The notes under the pieces are model-generated. The model did no database searches. It saw only the letters and a list, made by a program, of their open reading frames with translations, and was not told the origin of the DNA. Of a stretch of 64,000 nt of DNA, positions 1-8,168 are shown in pieces (positions within the stretch are counted from its first letter, which is position 1; each line of letters starts with the position of its first letter). The position numbers and the translations under genes are program-made. Origin of the DNA: Mycobacterium sp. BK086 (lineage in GTDB: Bacteria; Actinomycetota; Actinomycetes; Mycobacteriales; Mycobacteriaceae); the NCBI GenBank assembly GCA_004362315.1, contig SNWL01000005.1, forward strand, positions 496,001 through 560,000. The letters are read 5' to 3'.

Positions 1-585
1 GGCTTCCTGCGCCAGAACCTCGTTCGACACCCGCTCCCCATGGGATCGCACCCAGTCGGTGAACTCGTCGAAGCGTGGACCTGGCTTGTCATGCTCACCA
101 CTCGCTTCCGAGATGGCGCGGTTCAGCCCCTGCAGCGCGTGGGAGAGACTCGGGCCGTTACCGTCCAAACCGAATGCACTGACCGTGAACACGTCCGTCT
201 CGCGCTGTACCTCGGCGTCCTTGAACAGTTGCACCATGTACTGCTCGTCGTCGGTCACGTGCCAGCGCAGGGAGATCGCGCGCAGTCGTGCTAGCTCGCG
301 GGCGGCGATATCGTCCTGCGTCAGCCGGCTACCTTGCTCGCGCACATAGGCGGCCAGCGGCTGGTATTGCGGGGCGTCGGGGTCAGTACCGGAGCGCTCG
401 CGCAGATCGCTGAGGAGCTGTTGGTAGACCTCGGCCTCGGTGTCGGCGGTGGCCTCCAAATCGAATGCGGGCCAACGGCCGATCGTGGCGCCGTCCGATT
501 GCTCGATCTCGACGCCCTCGAGCAGCCGGATCGCGTACACGGCGTCGTCGGCCAGCGCGATGACGAATTCATAATCTCGATCCAT
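1..585 (-). CDS. Unrecognised cytosolic protein, 3' end outside window
   Basis: The first 195 residues are visible; the stop codon lies beyond the window edge. The start is the ATG at 585, 31 nt downstream of the stop of the DapB-like gene, so it is the last visible member of the minus-strand operon that begins near 6.3 kb. The visible part is acidic, with no signal peptide, membrane segment or catalytic motif that I recognise, so it is probably cytosolic. The only clue to function is its operon: P450, amidohydrolase, nitroreductase and reductase genes, which suggests an accessory role in degrading an organic substrate (inference). Confidence 0.75.
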   Translation of the reverse strand, partial: MDRDYEFVIALADDAVYAIRLLEGVEIEQSDGATIGRWPAFDLEATADTEAEVYQQLLSDLRERSGTDPDAPQYQPLAAYVREQGSRLTQDDIAARELARLRAISLRWHVTDDEQYMVQLFKDAEVQRETDVFTVSAFGLDGNGPSLSHALQGLNRAISEASGEHDKPGPRFDEFTDWVRSHGERVSNEVLAQEA

Positions 586-616
586 GGATCCTCCCCGCGG
601 CCACCCCAAATCGACG

Positions 617-1660
617 CTAGCAGGCTTGCGCGCGGGCGGCCACGATCGGCAGATCCAGCGGCGCGAAAACGCCTGGACGTGCGGATACCACGGCAGGTAT
701 CGCGTTGACAGCCGGCATCGCGGTGGTGGTGCCGATGTCGAAGGTGTCGAAATCCGATGGCGCGAAGGACATTGTGATCTTCACATTGGGGTCGCCGGAG
801 ATGCGCACGATGTAGCCGTTGGCCAGCCCCCACTCCGGCTCCTGCGGGTGGCCGAGGATCGTGCCGAGCGTCCAGGTCGTGCGCAGTTCGGTGACTTGTG
901 CGCCATCGCGCACGCCGGACCAGATCGCGTCGATCCCGGCGACCGATCCCGCCGGAATCTGCAGGAAACCGAGGTCGCGATCGGTAAGGGCCACCGCGCA
1001 TTCCACGGTCAGGTCGACGCTGTCGATCTCGACGCCGATGGCGCGCGCCATGGCGGCGACTGTTTCGGCGTAGTCGGGTTCGGCCTCGATCAGCGCAGCC
1101 TTGATCGCTACGGGATCCGGGGGGCCACCGAATCCGTACCCGGACCAGGTGGGCGCATTGCCGTACAGGAAGCAGTCCATCGACTCGGTGACGCTGATGC
1201 GGTTGACATGCCGGCACATTGCGGTGGCCGCCAGCGCGACGGTGGGCACGTGCATGGGATTCATGCCGGTTCCCACCAACGTCGAGTTGCCTGCCCGCGC
1301 GGCGACTGCCAGCCGAGCTCCGGCATCGTCGGGGTAATACTCGCCGTTGACCAGTCGGGCGGTGGTGACGACGTTGATACCACTGGACAGGATGCGTTCC
1401 AGCTCGGCGATATCGGGCCAATGTGGCATGTAGACAATGCAATCCGGGCGAAGGGCCACGATCGCATCGGGGTCGTCGGTCGCGGTGATACCGATCGGGT
1501 CACGTCCCGCGAGGGTGCCGGCATCCTGGCCACGTTTGTCGGCGCTGTGACTGTACAGGCCGACGAGCTCGAGGCGGGGATCGTCGAGAATGGCACGTAC
1601 CGAGCTCATTCCGACGATGCCGCTGGTCCACTGCGCCACTCGGATGGAGCTTTCAGGCAT
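617..1660 (-). CDS. DapB-like NAD(P)-dependent reductase family protein
   Basis: A 347-residue protein with an N-terminal Rossmann fold (glycine-rich segment around residues 9-17, WTSGIVG) followed by a C-terminal region like that of 2,4-diaminopentanoate dehydrogenase. Mycobacteria carry many such proteins annotated as dihydrodipicolinate reductase, usually beside P450s and in catabolic or lipid clusters, not in lysine synthesis. A role as a dehydrogenase or reductase on an unknown substrate is inferred. The ATG at 1660 overlaps the end of the upstream P450 gene by 8 nt, which implies translational coupling and a joint pathway. True DapB proteins are shorter, about 250 residues, so this is not the lysine enzyme. 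Confidence 0.85.
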   Translation of the reverse strand: MPESSIRVAQWTSGIVGMSSVRAILDDPRLELVGLYSHSADKRGQDAGTLAGRDPIGITATDDPDAIVALRPDCIVYMPHWPDIAELERILSSGINVVTTARLVNGEYYPDDAGARLAVAARAGNSTLVGTGMNPMHVPTVALAATAMCRHVNRISVTESMDCFLYGNAPTWSGYGFGGPPDPVAIKAALIEAEPDYAETVAAMARAIGVEIDSVDLTVECAVALTDRDLGFLQIPAGSVAGIDAIWSGVRDGAQVTELRTTWTLGTILGHPQEPEWGLANGYIVRISGDPNVKITMSFAPSDFDTFDIGTTTAMPAVNAIPAVVSARPGVFAPLDLPIVAARAQAC

Positions 1661-2882
1661 CCCACACCACGTTCAGCTGGGCGGGCGAGCGCATCAGCGT
1701 GCCCTCGATCGTGGGTGGCGGATAGTCGGGGTCCAGTCGAAGGCCCGGTAGCGAATCCAACAGTGCGCGAACGAGATCCTCGGTCTCCATTTTGGACAGG
1801 TGCATACCGATACACAGGTGAACGCCGTGTCCGAACGCCAGCGCGGACTTGTAGGGGCGGCGGAGGTCGAAGCGTTCGGGGTCGTCCCAGCGTGTCGGGT
1901 CGTGGTTCGCCGCGCCGATCACCACCATGACGGTGGCGCCCGCCGGGATTGACACACCGTCGATTTCAGTGTCGCGGGTCGTCAGGCGAGGAACGAACTG
2001 CAGTGGCGTCTCCCACCGGACGGCCTCGTTGATGGCTGCCGTCATGGCGGCCGGATCTTCGCGGACGGCATCGAGTTGGTCCTGGTCGGAAAGGAGGCCG
2101 ACCAACAGTGACGACGACGAGCGGTACGTGGTCTCGGCGCCGGCGGGCAGCAACAGACGCAGGAATGAGTAGATCTCCTCGTCGGTGAGCCGCTGGCCGT
2201 TGTGTTCGGCGTGGGCCAGCACGGAGATCAGATCATCGGCCGGCCGCTCGCGGCGGTCGGCCAGAACCGAGGCGAACATGTCCCCGAGCTTGTTCGCGCT
2301 CGCCAGGCCTTTGTCCAGATCGTAAGACAGGGTCACCAGTTCGATTGCGGTGTAGTGAAAGTCGGAGTACTGAGCGGCTGGAAGCCCGAGTATCGCGGCG
2401 AACGTTCGCATGGGGAAGGCGAAAAGGAATCCCCGGACGAGATCGGCCCGACCTTGTGGACGCAGCTCGGCGGTCATCTCCGCCAGCAACGGCGTGACGT
2501 ACCGGGATCGCCACGAGTCCATCGTCTTCGGGCCCAGCGAGGGTTGTAGCAGGCTGCGGTACTCGCGGTGAAGTGGGGGATCCATCTCGATCAGTGAGCG
2601 GCCCATCACTTTGCCGATCATCTCGTGGTAGGCGAGGCTGCTGAAAGTTTCCGTGTCGCGCAGGACCTGAACGGCGGCGTCGTAGGAGTACACGCTGAAC
2701 ACCGGTGGCACACCGTCGGCGTTACCCGGCATGCCCAGGTGCGGAAGCCCGGCGTGCACCCCGGCCTCTGAGCGCAGTGCCGCGTAGGTCGCATACGGGG
2801 CGGGCTGGCCGAACCCGACCGCCAGGTTGAACGTCTCGAACATCTGCCACGCGGCGTCGTCATAACCGGTCGTTGCGTGCAC
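1653..2882 (-). CDS. Cytochrome P450
   Basis: A 409-residue soluble P450 that would hydroxylate an organic substrate using electrons from a ferredoxin and reductase. All landmarks are visible: the I-helix oxygen-binding segment AGAETT near residue 245, an ExxR motif in the K helix (EAVR), and the haem loop FGHGVHLCIG near residues 345-354 with the cysteine ligand. The start is a GTG at 2882 with an AAAGGA ribosome-binding site about 7 nt upstream. It lies 33 nt after the TetR gene and overlaps the DapB-like gene by 8 nt. No ferredoxin gene is adjacent. The family cannot be assigned from motifs alone. Confidence 0.95.
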   Translation of the reverse strand: MHATTGYDDAAWQMFETFNLAVGFGQPAPYATYAALRSEAGVHAGLPHLGMPGNADGVPPVFSVYSYDAAVQVLRDTETFSSLAYHEMIGKVMGRSLIEMDPPLHREYRSLLQPSLGPKTMDSWRSRYVTPLLAEMTAELRPQGRADLVRGFLFAFPMRTFAAILGLPAAQYSDFHYTAIELVTLSYDLDKGLASANKLGDMFASVLADRRERPADDLISVLAHAEHNGQRLTDEEIYSFLRLLLPAGAETTYRSSSSLLVGLLSDQDQLDAVREDPAAMTAAINEAVRWETPLQFVPRLTTRDTEIDGVSIPAGATVMVVIGAANHDPTRWDDPERFDLRRPYKSALAFGHGVHLCIGMHLSKMETEDLVRALLDSLPGLRLDPDYPPPTIEGTLMRSPAQLNVVWDA

Positions 2883-2915
2883 GCTGCTGTCCTTTCTTGG
2901 CCCATCGGGGCGTTG

Positions 2916-3476
2916 TCACACTGCTTCGAGCCCGGCGATCACAATGTCGAGCCCTTGCTGGAATCGGGTCTCTGGCCCTTCGGTGAGCTGATGTGGCAGG
3001 CCCTCGATAGCCTGCTCGAATTTCACCGACCCGAGAATGAAGACCGTCAGCAGTATGCGGGCCGATTCACGCTTGCCCGCGGGCACTCCAGCATCGATCA
3101 CCAGCTGTTGCATCAACGAATCAACCTGTTGTGCAGCACCTTTCGCAGGGTGCGTCTGCAAGATGTCCGCGATTCCGTCGATCCGCAGCATCGCCTCTCG
3201 TGCACTGTTGGCGACGACTCGAATGCGCTGCTGCCACGACCCTGACTCCGGTAGCTCAACTGAGCCGAGGGTGGCCTCTGCGATCAGGTTCAACAGCTCA
3301 GCTTTGCCGTCGACATACCGGTACATCGCGGTGGTCGAGAGGCCGAGTTCGGTGGCCAGCGAGCGCACGGTGACGCTGGGGATGCCACCACGTTCGGCGA
3401 CACGCAAAGCGGCCGCGACGACAACGCTGCGGTCCAGTTCGCCGTAGCGCAGGGGTTTGGGTTGTCCGTCACGCAT
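2916..3476 (-). CDS. TetR-family transcriptional regulator
   Basis: A 186-residue regulator. The N-terminal helix-turn-helix spans about residues 12-60 (VRSLATELGLSTTAMYRYV). The remainder is helical and divergent, as expected for the ligand-binding domain. It is embedded in the operon: its ATG at 3476 overlaps the stop of the amidohydrolase gene in a TGATG junction, so it is co-translated with the enzymes it presumably controls. A likely binding site is the imperfect palindrome at the operon start (6348-6360), or the palindrome family further upstream. Both assignments are inference; the inducer is unknown. Confidence 0.92.
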   Translation of the reverse strand: MRDGQPKPLRYGELDRSVVVAAALRVAERGGIPSVTVRSLATELGLSTTAMYRYVDGKAELLNLIAEATLGSVELPESGSWQQRIRVVANSAREAMLRIDGIADILQTHPAKGAAQQVDSLMQQLVIDAGVPAGKRESARILLTVFILGSVKFEQAIEGLPHQLTEGPETRFQQGLDIVIAGLEAV

Positions 3477-5215
3477 CAGGCGCGCGCTCCCCGGATGAGG
3501 CCGCCCGGCCGTGCGTCGGTCAATTCGCCGCCGTCCACGATGGTCTGGCCCAGGACGAGCGTCTCGACGTAGCCCTCCGACCGTTGGATCAACCGCGCCG
3601 CGCCTGCGGGGAGGTCCGCGATGCGTTCGGGATAGTGCAGACCCAAGCGGTCGTGGTCGATCAGGTTGATGTCGGCCCGCTTGCCGGGCGCGAGGAGTCC
3701 GCGGTCGCCGAGGCCGTAGAAGGCAGCCGGGTCGCCGGTCAAGCGGTGAACCGCGGTTTCCAGCGGGATGCGGGGACCACGCGTCCTGTCACGGGTCCAG
3801 TACGACATCAGGTACGTGGTCATGCTGGCGTCGCACACGATGCCGCAATGGGCACCGCCGTCGCCGAGGCCTTGCAGGCTCACCGGATCGGACATCATGT
3901 CGTGCAGGTGGTGATAGTCGTTTCCGGCGTAGTTCAGTAGTGGAAAGAGGAGAAACTCTCGACCATCGGCCTGCAGGAGAACGTCGTAGGTGACCTCCCA
4001 CGGGTCGCGGCGTTCTCGCTCGGCGATCGCGGCAATGCTGTCCTCGGTCGACGGCTCGTAGTCGAGCCGGTTGCCGAGCGGATAGACCCTCTTGAACGTG
4101 TGCCGGTTGAGTTGATCCGCCGAGGGCGCCCCGCTGCTATCCGGCGTCTCGGCCAGGATTCGCGCCTTCATCGCAGGATCTCTGAGCAGGCGCACGCGTT
4201 CCTCGATGGGGAGGTCCATCAGCGCGGCATACGTTGGGCGGTGCCGGAACGGGTTCATCCGTGACTGGTGGCCCATCAACATGCCGAACGCTCGGCTTGC
4301 GACCTGCGGGCGAACCTGTGCGCCAGCGGCATTGGCGGCATGGACATCGGCGAACCACCGCTGCCAGTCATGGGGATCTTGCTCGTTGACCATCGCCAGG
4401 AAGGTGAGCGGAATCTGGAATTGCTGCCCAAGCCGGGTGATCCACTCGATCTCGACGTCGATGGAATGGCGGTGATCGCCGCCCATCTCACCACCGACAC
4501 CGGCTGGAACCACCTGCAGGACACCGGTGCCGGCTTCTGCCATGGCCGCCATCAAGGCAATGAGTTCGTCCTCGTCCGAGAAGGTGCCGGGAACCGGCTC
4601 ACCCGCCGCGCTCCGATGACCGGCCGTGCGCCCGAAGGACATTCCCAATGCACCGTCGCGTATGCCCTGGGTGACCGCACGGCTCATGGCGGCGAGGTCC
4701 TCGGCAGTCGGGGCGTCGAGGGCGCGATCACCCATGACGTAGGCACGCAACGCGGCCTGCGGGATCTGGGTGCCGATATCGACAGCGCGGGGCATGCGTT
4801 CGAGTGCGTCGAGATACTCCCCGAAAGTTTCCCACTCCCAGGTGATGCCCTCGGCGAGTGCACTTCCCGGAATGTCCTCCACGCCCTCCATCAACTCGAT
4901 CAGCCAGTCATGCCGGTCTGGCTGCACGGGCGCGAACCCGATACCGCAGTTGCCCATGATGGCCGTGGTGACGCCGTGCCAGCAGGACGGTGTCAGGTGT
5001 GGATCCCAGGTCGCCTGGCCGTCGAAGTGGGTGTGGACGTCGACGAATCCTGGTGTGACAGTGAGCCCATCGGCATCGATGGTGCGTCGCGCTGTTTCGC
5101 TCACCCGCCCGACTTCGGCGATCAGGCCGTCGTGTACGGCGATATCCGCGGTGCGGGCAGGCGCACCCGAGCCGTCGACGACCGTGCCGCCACGAATGAT
5201 CAAGTCGTAGGTCAC
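3476..5215 (-). CDS. N-acyl-D-amino-acid deacylase family amidohydrolase
   Basis: A 579-residue member of the amidohydrolase superfamily. The N-terminal strand DLIIRGGTVVDGSG is typical of the family, and the metal-binding HTHFDGQ motif lies near residues 62-68. Further conserved histidines occur in the C-terminal half, for example GGAHCG near residue 450. Relatives hydrolyse N-acyl-D-amino acids or cyclic amides. The length fits D-aminoacylase-type proteins of actinobacteria. The start is a GTG at 5215 that overlaps the SRPBCC stop (GTGA), so translation is coupled. In this operon it probably removes an acyl or ring amide group during catabolism; the substrate is unknown. Confidence 0.9.
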   Translation of the reverse strand: MTYDLIIRGGTVVDGSGAPARTADIAVHDGLIAEVGRVSETARRTIDADGLTVTPGFVDVHTHFDGQATWDPHLTPSCWHGVTTAIMGNCGIGFAPVQPDRHDWLIELMEGVEDIPGSALAEGITWEWETFGEYLDALERMPRAVDIGTQIPQAALRAYVMGDRALDAPTAEDLAAMSRAVTQGIRDGALGMSFGRTAGHRSAAGEPVPGTFSDEDELIALMAAMAEAGTGVLQVVPAGVGGEMGGDHRHSIDVEIEWITRLGQQFQIPLTFLAMVNEQDPHDWQRWFADVHAANAAGAQVRPQVASRAFGMLMGHQSRMNPFRHRPTYAALMDLPIEERVRLLRDPAMKARILAETPDSSGAPSADQLNRHTFKRVYPLGNRLDYEPSTEDSIAAIAERERRDPWEVTYDVLLQADGREFLLFPLLNYAGNDYHHLHDMMSDPVSLQGLGDGGAHCGIVCDASMTTYLMSYWTRDRTRGPRIPLETAVHRLTGDPAAFYGLGDRGLLAPGKRADINLIDHDRLGLHYPERIADLPAGAARLIQRSEGYVETLVLGQTIVDGGELTDARPGGLIRGARA

Positions 5216-5706
5216 GACACCCTCCTGGTTGTCCCTGCTCGACCCAGCGTCTGTTGGTAGGTGAACAGATTGTCTGCGGAGATCTTCGCGTGCACCCGCC
5301 GCTCAAGCAGAGCCCGCAGCGCTGGGTTGTACACGTGATAGGTCTCATGAAAGGTCAGAAGCGTTGAGCCGTCCGGTTGTTCGGCCAACCGGTGGAAGCC
5401 CTCGGCGCGAGACCAGAGCGGCTTGCTGATCGAGACGTATCGCGAGATCTCGTCGATCCTGGCCTCGGTCACGATCTCCCAGGACCGGGCCTTACCGCCG
5501 GACAGCAGATACCGAGGCACCGGGAAAACGCAGGTCCGGACCAACCCCTGGCCGGCGTCGTCGCCGTCGTACAGGATCTCGATGCTGCCGGCCGGGTAGT
5601 CAAAGATGCGGGGGACCGTCGCGCCGTCGGGCACCCGGGGATGGAGTGCACGCCACACCTTACGGGGCGGTGCTTCGATTGCGAATGTTGCTGTGTAGGA
5701 GACCAT
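5212..5706 (-). CDS. SRPBCC (START-like) superfamily protein
   Basis: A 164-residue protein with the usual opening of the SRPBCC helix-grip fold: a beta-strand followed by the APPRKVWRAL segment (residues 12-21), and a long C-terminal helix. Such proteins bind hydrophobic ligands and act as cyclases, lipid carriers or polyketide-associated proteins. No catalytic residues can be named. It abuts the nitroreductase gene with no spacer (stop 5707-5709, ATG 5704-5706) and overlaps the amidohydrolase start by 4 nt. It therefore belongs to the same translationally coupled operon and may handle its hydrophobic substrate (inference). Confidence 0.85.
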   Translation of the reverse strand: MVSYTATFAIEAPPRKVWRALHPRVPDGATVPRIFDYPAGSIEILYDGDDAGQGLVRTCVFPVPRYLLSGGKARSWEIVTEARIDEISRYVSISKPLWSRAEGFHRLAEQPDGSTLLTFHETYHVYNPALRALLERRVHAKISADNLFTYQQTLGRAGTTRRVS

Positions 5707-6336
5707 TCAGTGCTCTCCCCAGGTGTTCCACGACGTCACTGTCTCCGGAGGAGGACGTGATGCAGGCTTGAAGTCGGTGCCGACGGTATAGGCGACGGGG
5801 AACATCGCGACCTGCATCACGGTGTCCGGGATGCCGAGTAGTTCGGCGACTTCCTGTTCTCTGGCCAGGTGCAAAGTGGTCCAGACCGAGCCCAAACCCC
5901 TGGAGCGCAGGGCAAGCATGAAGCTCCACGCGGCCGGAATGATCGACGCCCATGCCGAGGCCGCGACCAGACGATTGTTGGAGTCGAAAGTTCTTTCGAT
6001 ACAGGGGATTACCAGTACTGGCACCTTCGCCAAGACGGCCGTGAAGGCATGAGCGCTCTCGTACACCCGGCGGGTCTGCGGATCTGATTCCGTGGCGGCG
6101 GCGTTCTCGAGGTAGTCGTTGCCGACCTCGCGATAGATCTGGGCGATCGCCGCACGCTTGTCAGGGTCGGTGACCACCATGAAGCGCCAGTTCTGGTCGT
6201 TGCTTGCAGTCGGCGCTTGTATCGCGAGCCTCAGACAGTCGAGGACTACGTCGCGCTCGACTGGGCGGGTGAGGTCCAGTCGGCGGCGAACGGCTCTCGT
6301 CGTCGAGAGCACTTCGTCAATCGAGTCGATGTCCAC
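5707..6336 (-). CDS. Nitroreductase family flavoprotein
   Basis: A protein of about 209 residues with the nitroreductase fold. It has an N-terminal RAVRRRLD phosphate-contacting segment (FMN site) and the substrate/FMN motif APTASNDQNWRF near residues 40-51. A GLGSVW segment is present in the C-terminal half. It would reduce nitro, quinone or flavin-type substrates using NAD(P)H. It is the first gene of the seven-gene operon. I prefer the GTG at 6336, which gives an N-terminus like its relatives; an in-frame TTG at 6345 is the alternative. Neither has a clear ribosome-binding site, and an AT-rich stretch resembling a -10 box lies just upstream, so a leaderless mRNA is possible. Confidence 0.88.
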   Translation of the reverse strand: MDIDSIDEVLSTTRAVRRRLDLTRPVERDVVLDCLRLAIQAPTASNDQNWRFMVVTDPDKRAAIAQIYREVGNDYLENAAATESDPQTRRVYESAHAFTAVLAKVPVLVIPCIERTFDSNNRLVAASAWASIIPAAWSFMLALRSRGLGSVWTTLHLAREQEVAELLGIPDTVMQVAMFPVAYTVGTDFKPASRPPPETVTSWNTWGEH

Positions 6337-6347
6337 TAGACTCAATT

Positions 6348-6360
6348 TTTACACTGTTAA
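6348..6360. promoter_or_regulatory. Candidate operator at the operon promoter
   Basis: TTTACA-C-TGTTAA is a 13-bp palindrome with one mismatch pair. It lies immediately upstream of the nitroreductase start and overlaps the most AT-rich, -10-like segment. The position suits repression by the TetR protein encoded inside the operon at 2916-3476. The regulator assignment is inference. Confidence 0.4.
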
Positions 6361-6401
6361 CTTCTGATCGGCAAGGGGTAGCCGGGAATTCAGGCCGAAA
6401 T

Positions 6402-6414
6402 CGTCACTGTGACG
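6402..6414. promoter_or_regulatory. Perfect palindrome CGTCAC-T-GTGACG (copy 1)
   Basis: A 13-bp perfect inverted repeat, about 65 nt upstream of the nitroreductase start. An identical site in reverse orientation lies at 6814-6826, and related elements lie at 6487-6506 and 6631-6640. The arrangement looks like a dimeric regulator site repeated across the region. Confidence 0.5.
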
Positions 6415-6486
6415 TATTATGTTGCAGGCGTGGGACTTTCGGCGTTGGTGAAGTCTTGGACATGCCGCTGGCGGCAGGCCCGTCGA

Positions 6487-6506
6487 CGTCACTGGCGACG
6501 GTGACA
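6487..6506. promoter_or_regulatory. Spaced related element CGTCAC-8 nt-GTGACA
   Basis: The half-sites CGTCAC (6487-6492) and GTGACA (6501-6506) are separated by 8 nt instead of 1. It is a degenerate relative of the palindromes at 6402 and 6814 and may be fortuitous. Confidence 0.25.
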
Positions 6507-6630
6507 GTGGGCGCGGAGATGACCGAAAGATGGCCAAATATCCGCCGGATGGTCACTACAGAAGTCCAGTTGTGTTGTTGGGGAAGGTGATTCGCGTCTT
6601 GGGAAGGTCCAGCCCCGAAGGGGTAGTTAT

Positions 6631-6640
6631 GTCACGTGAC
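6631..6640. promoter_or_regulatory. Palindrome GTCACGTGAC with AT flanks
   Basis: A perfect 10-bp inverted repeat made of the same GTCAC/GTGAC half-sites with no spacer. It is followed by G and flanked by TTAT on the left and GTAATAA on the right. It is the third member of the palindrome family in this region. Confidence 0.45.
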
Positions 6641-6813
6641 GTAATAAACTGAGTCGAATGGGGATGAGGGCAGGGCAGGGCGGGAGGGTGTGGTCGATGC
6701 TCGAACGCGGGGATCGTGCGGCGTGACCGGCGCGCAACCCCCTTCGATGCTGCGGGATGGCGCCCGAGGCGATGGGCGGCGTCGATGCCCAAGGGGCTGG
6801 GCCGGTCTCTAAA

Positions 6814-6826
6814 CGTCACAGTGACG
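6814..6826. promoter_or_regulatory. Perfect palindrome CGTCAC-A-GTGACG (copy 2)
   Basis: A 13-bp perfect inverted repeat, the exact reverse complement of the site at 6402-6414 and 412 bp away from it. Recurrence of a 13-bp perfect palindrome in one gene-free region is unlikely by chance. Confidence 0.5.
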
Positions 6827-7173
6827 AATCGACCGTGCCGGGCTGGATGTGGGCGGGAGTGGAATTGGCTCCGTCTCAAGGCATTTGGGTGGTTTGGTTA
6901 GCCTAAAGCGCCGACGTGTCTGCGTTGACGGAGTCTGTGGCCGGAGGCCCAGTTTCGGTACCTGATAACGGTGCGGCTCAGAGAAGGGCGCCGGCCGCGG
7001 GTGGCTCGAATGACGTGTGCACGACGGCGGCGCCGGCGCGGTAGCGACTAGCCCCAGGTCATCGTTTTGCCGATAAGCCACATTATGTCAAGTTGGGTGG
7101 ATTTGGCTCCACCCCTGGTGAGCTGCGTCGATACTTCTTGCGAGGCTGCTGCCTGGCTGCCGCTGTGGCGGCG

Positions 7174-7566
7174 TTATCCGGCTGATTCGTGGTACTCGGT
7201 CAGGTCGAGGAAGTCGTCCACCGCCAACATGCCCAGGACCCGTCGCTCGAGTGGTCTGATGCTCGTGCGCTCTGGGTCGTGGACGATCCGCGGCTCCGAC
7301 AAAGTCAACGTGTGGCCCTGGGTTCGCAACGTACAACCCTGTGCCGCGACGACATTCTTCACCCATTGGCTATCGGCGCCGTAGGTGAGGGCGATGCGTA
7401 CCCCGGTTGGCGTCCGAAAGACATTGACGGGGGTTGTATAGCTTCGCCCCGAGCTGCGACCCCGGTGGATCACCAGCCCAAACCCGGGTGCCCAGGGCGC
7501 AATATGTTGGGTGACCTTGTTGAGGCCCACTCGATTCAACCGGGCCACCGTCTTCGGAATCGGCAT
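7174..7566 (-). CDS. Ddn-like nitroreductase / deazaflavin-dependent oxidoreductase
   Basis: A protein of about 130 residues from the mycobacterial Ddn family, which uses reduced F420 to reduce quinones or nitro compounds at the membrane. Family hallmarks are visible: the R-GRSSGR segment followed by TTPV (near residues 38-48), then a strand and the QWVKNVVA motif (near residues 67-74). The ATG at 7566 is chosen because a strong GGAGAGGAG ribosome-binding site precedes it; an upstream in-frame start would add 27 residues without such a site. It is monocistronic, with the gene-free region downstream and the duplicated secreted protein upstream. Confidence 0.85.
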   Translation of the reverse strand: MPIPKTVARLNRVGLNKVTQHIAPWAPGFGLVIHRGRSSGRSYTTPVNVFRTPTGVRIALTYGADSQWVKNVVAAQGCTLRTQGHTLTLSEPRIVHDPERTSIRPLERRVLGMLAVDDFLDLTEYHESAG

Positions 7567-7721
7567 TCGCCACTCCTCTCCAAGTTGGTACACGCGCACC
7601 GTGGACTGCCGAACGCCCAAATACTGCCACGGTCCGATGGGCTTCACTCGACATGTTCACACGGCGATGTCGCGGTCCTTGGCTCGGTTGGACATCGATC
7701 GCCAACCGAGCCAAGCGCTGT

Positions 7722-8168
7722 TTAGTCGGGACCGCCGACTTGGATGCCCAGATTGGTTTGGTCGATGGCTTGTTGGGTCAAATTGATGGCGGTTTCTCGG
7801 TGGCCGCCCTTGTTGTCTTCGGCCGCTTGCAGCTCGCCCACCGCCATTTGCAGCCACGCGTTGGCGTTGTCCATCGCGGGTCCCATCGGCGGCAGCGGCG
7901 GGACGAAGAAGCCGTCAGGAGGCCCGCCAGCGAAGTCGATGCCCAGGTTGACCTGATCAATGGCCTGTTGCGCCAAATTGATTGCCGTCACCCGGTGTCC
8001 CCCCTTGTCGTCCTGGGCGGCTTGCAGGGCGCCAATCGCCTGCTGCAGGTCGTTCCTGGCGCTGTACATGCGGGGCTGGTCGGCATGAGCTGTGCCCACG
8101 CCGACGGTGGCCAGAGTCAGGGCGGTCAGACTCGCGGCGACGGTCATTCGAAGCGTTGCACCGGGCAT
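7722..8168 (-). CDS. Secreted protein made of two duplicated helical modules
   Basis: A 148-residue exported protein. Residues 1-29 form a signal peptide ending in AHA before Asp30. The mature part holds two copies of one module, about residues 37-82 and 102-146, both built around LQAA-D-KGGHR-TAIN followed by QQAIDQ-NLGI. The copies are joined by a Pro- and Gly-rich linker. The modules are predicted to be amphipathic helical hairpins. I know of similar KGGHR-type modules in other bacterial proteins but not of an assigned function. A GAGAGGA site lies about 9 nt upstream of the ATG. It appears to be monocistronic. Confidence 0.85.
   Translation of the reverse strand: MPGATLRMTVAASLTALTLATVGVGTAHADQPRMYSARNDLQQAIGALQAAQDDKGGHRVTAINLAQQAIDQVNLGIDFAGGPPDGFFVPPLPPMGPAMDNANAWLQMAVGELQAAEDNKGGHRETAINLTQQAIDQTNLGIQVGGPD

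Larger units (their letters stand above)
6346..7173. other. Gene-free 0.8 kb region upstream of the catabolic operon
   Basis: No convincing coding sequence: the open frames here are short, rich in Arg and Pro, start without ribosome-binding sites and contain no recognisable domain. No tRNA-like cloverleaf was seen. What it does hold is a set of related palindromes (listed separately), an operator-like element next to the operon start, and a 7-bp stem (7095-7101 with 7108-7114, loop of 6) about 60 nt past the stop of the Ddn-like gene. That stem could be a weak terminator for the Ddn-like gene, although no T-run follows. A small RNA cannot be excluded. Confidence 0.6.

Noticed and set aside
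584..1930. 448-codon open frame on the plus strand
   Set aside because: Antisense to the DapB-like and P450 genes, both of which have clear motifs.
6556..6879. 107-codon open frame in the gene-free region
   Set aside because: Pro/Arg/His-rich, no ribosome-binding site, no domain, and it runs through the palindrome elements.
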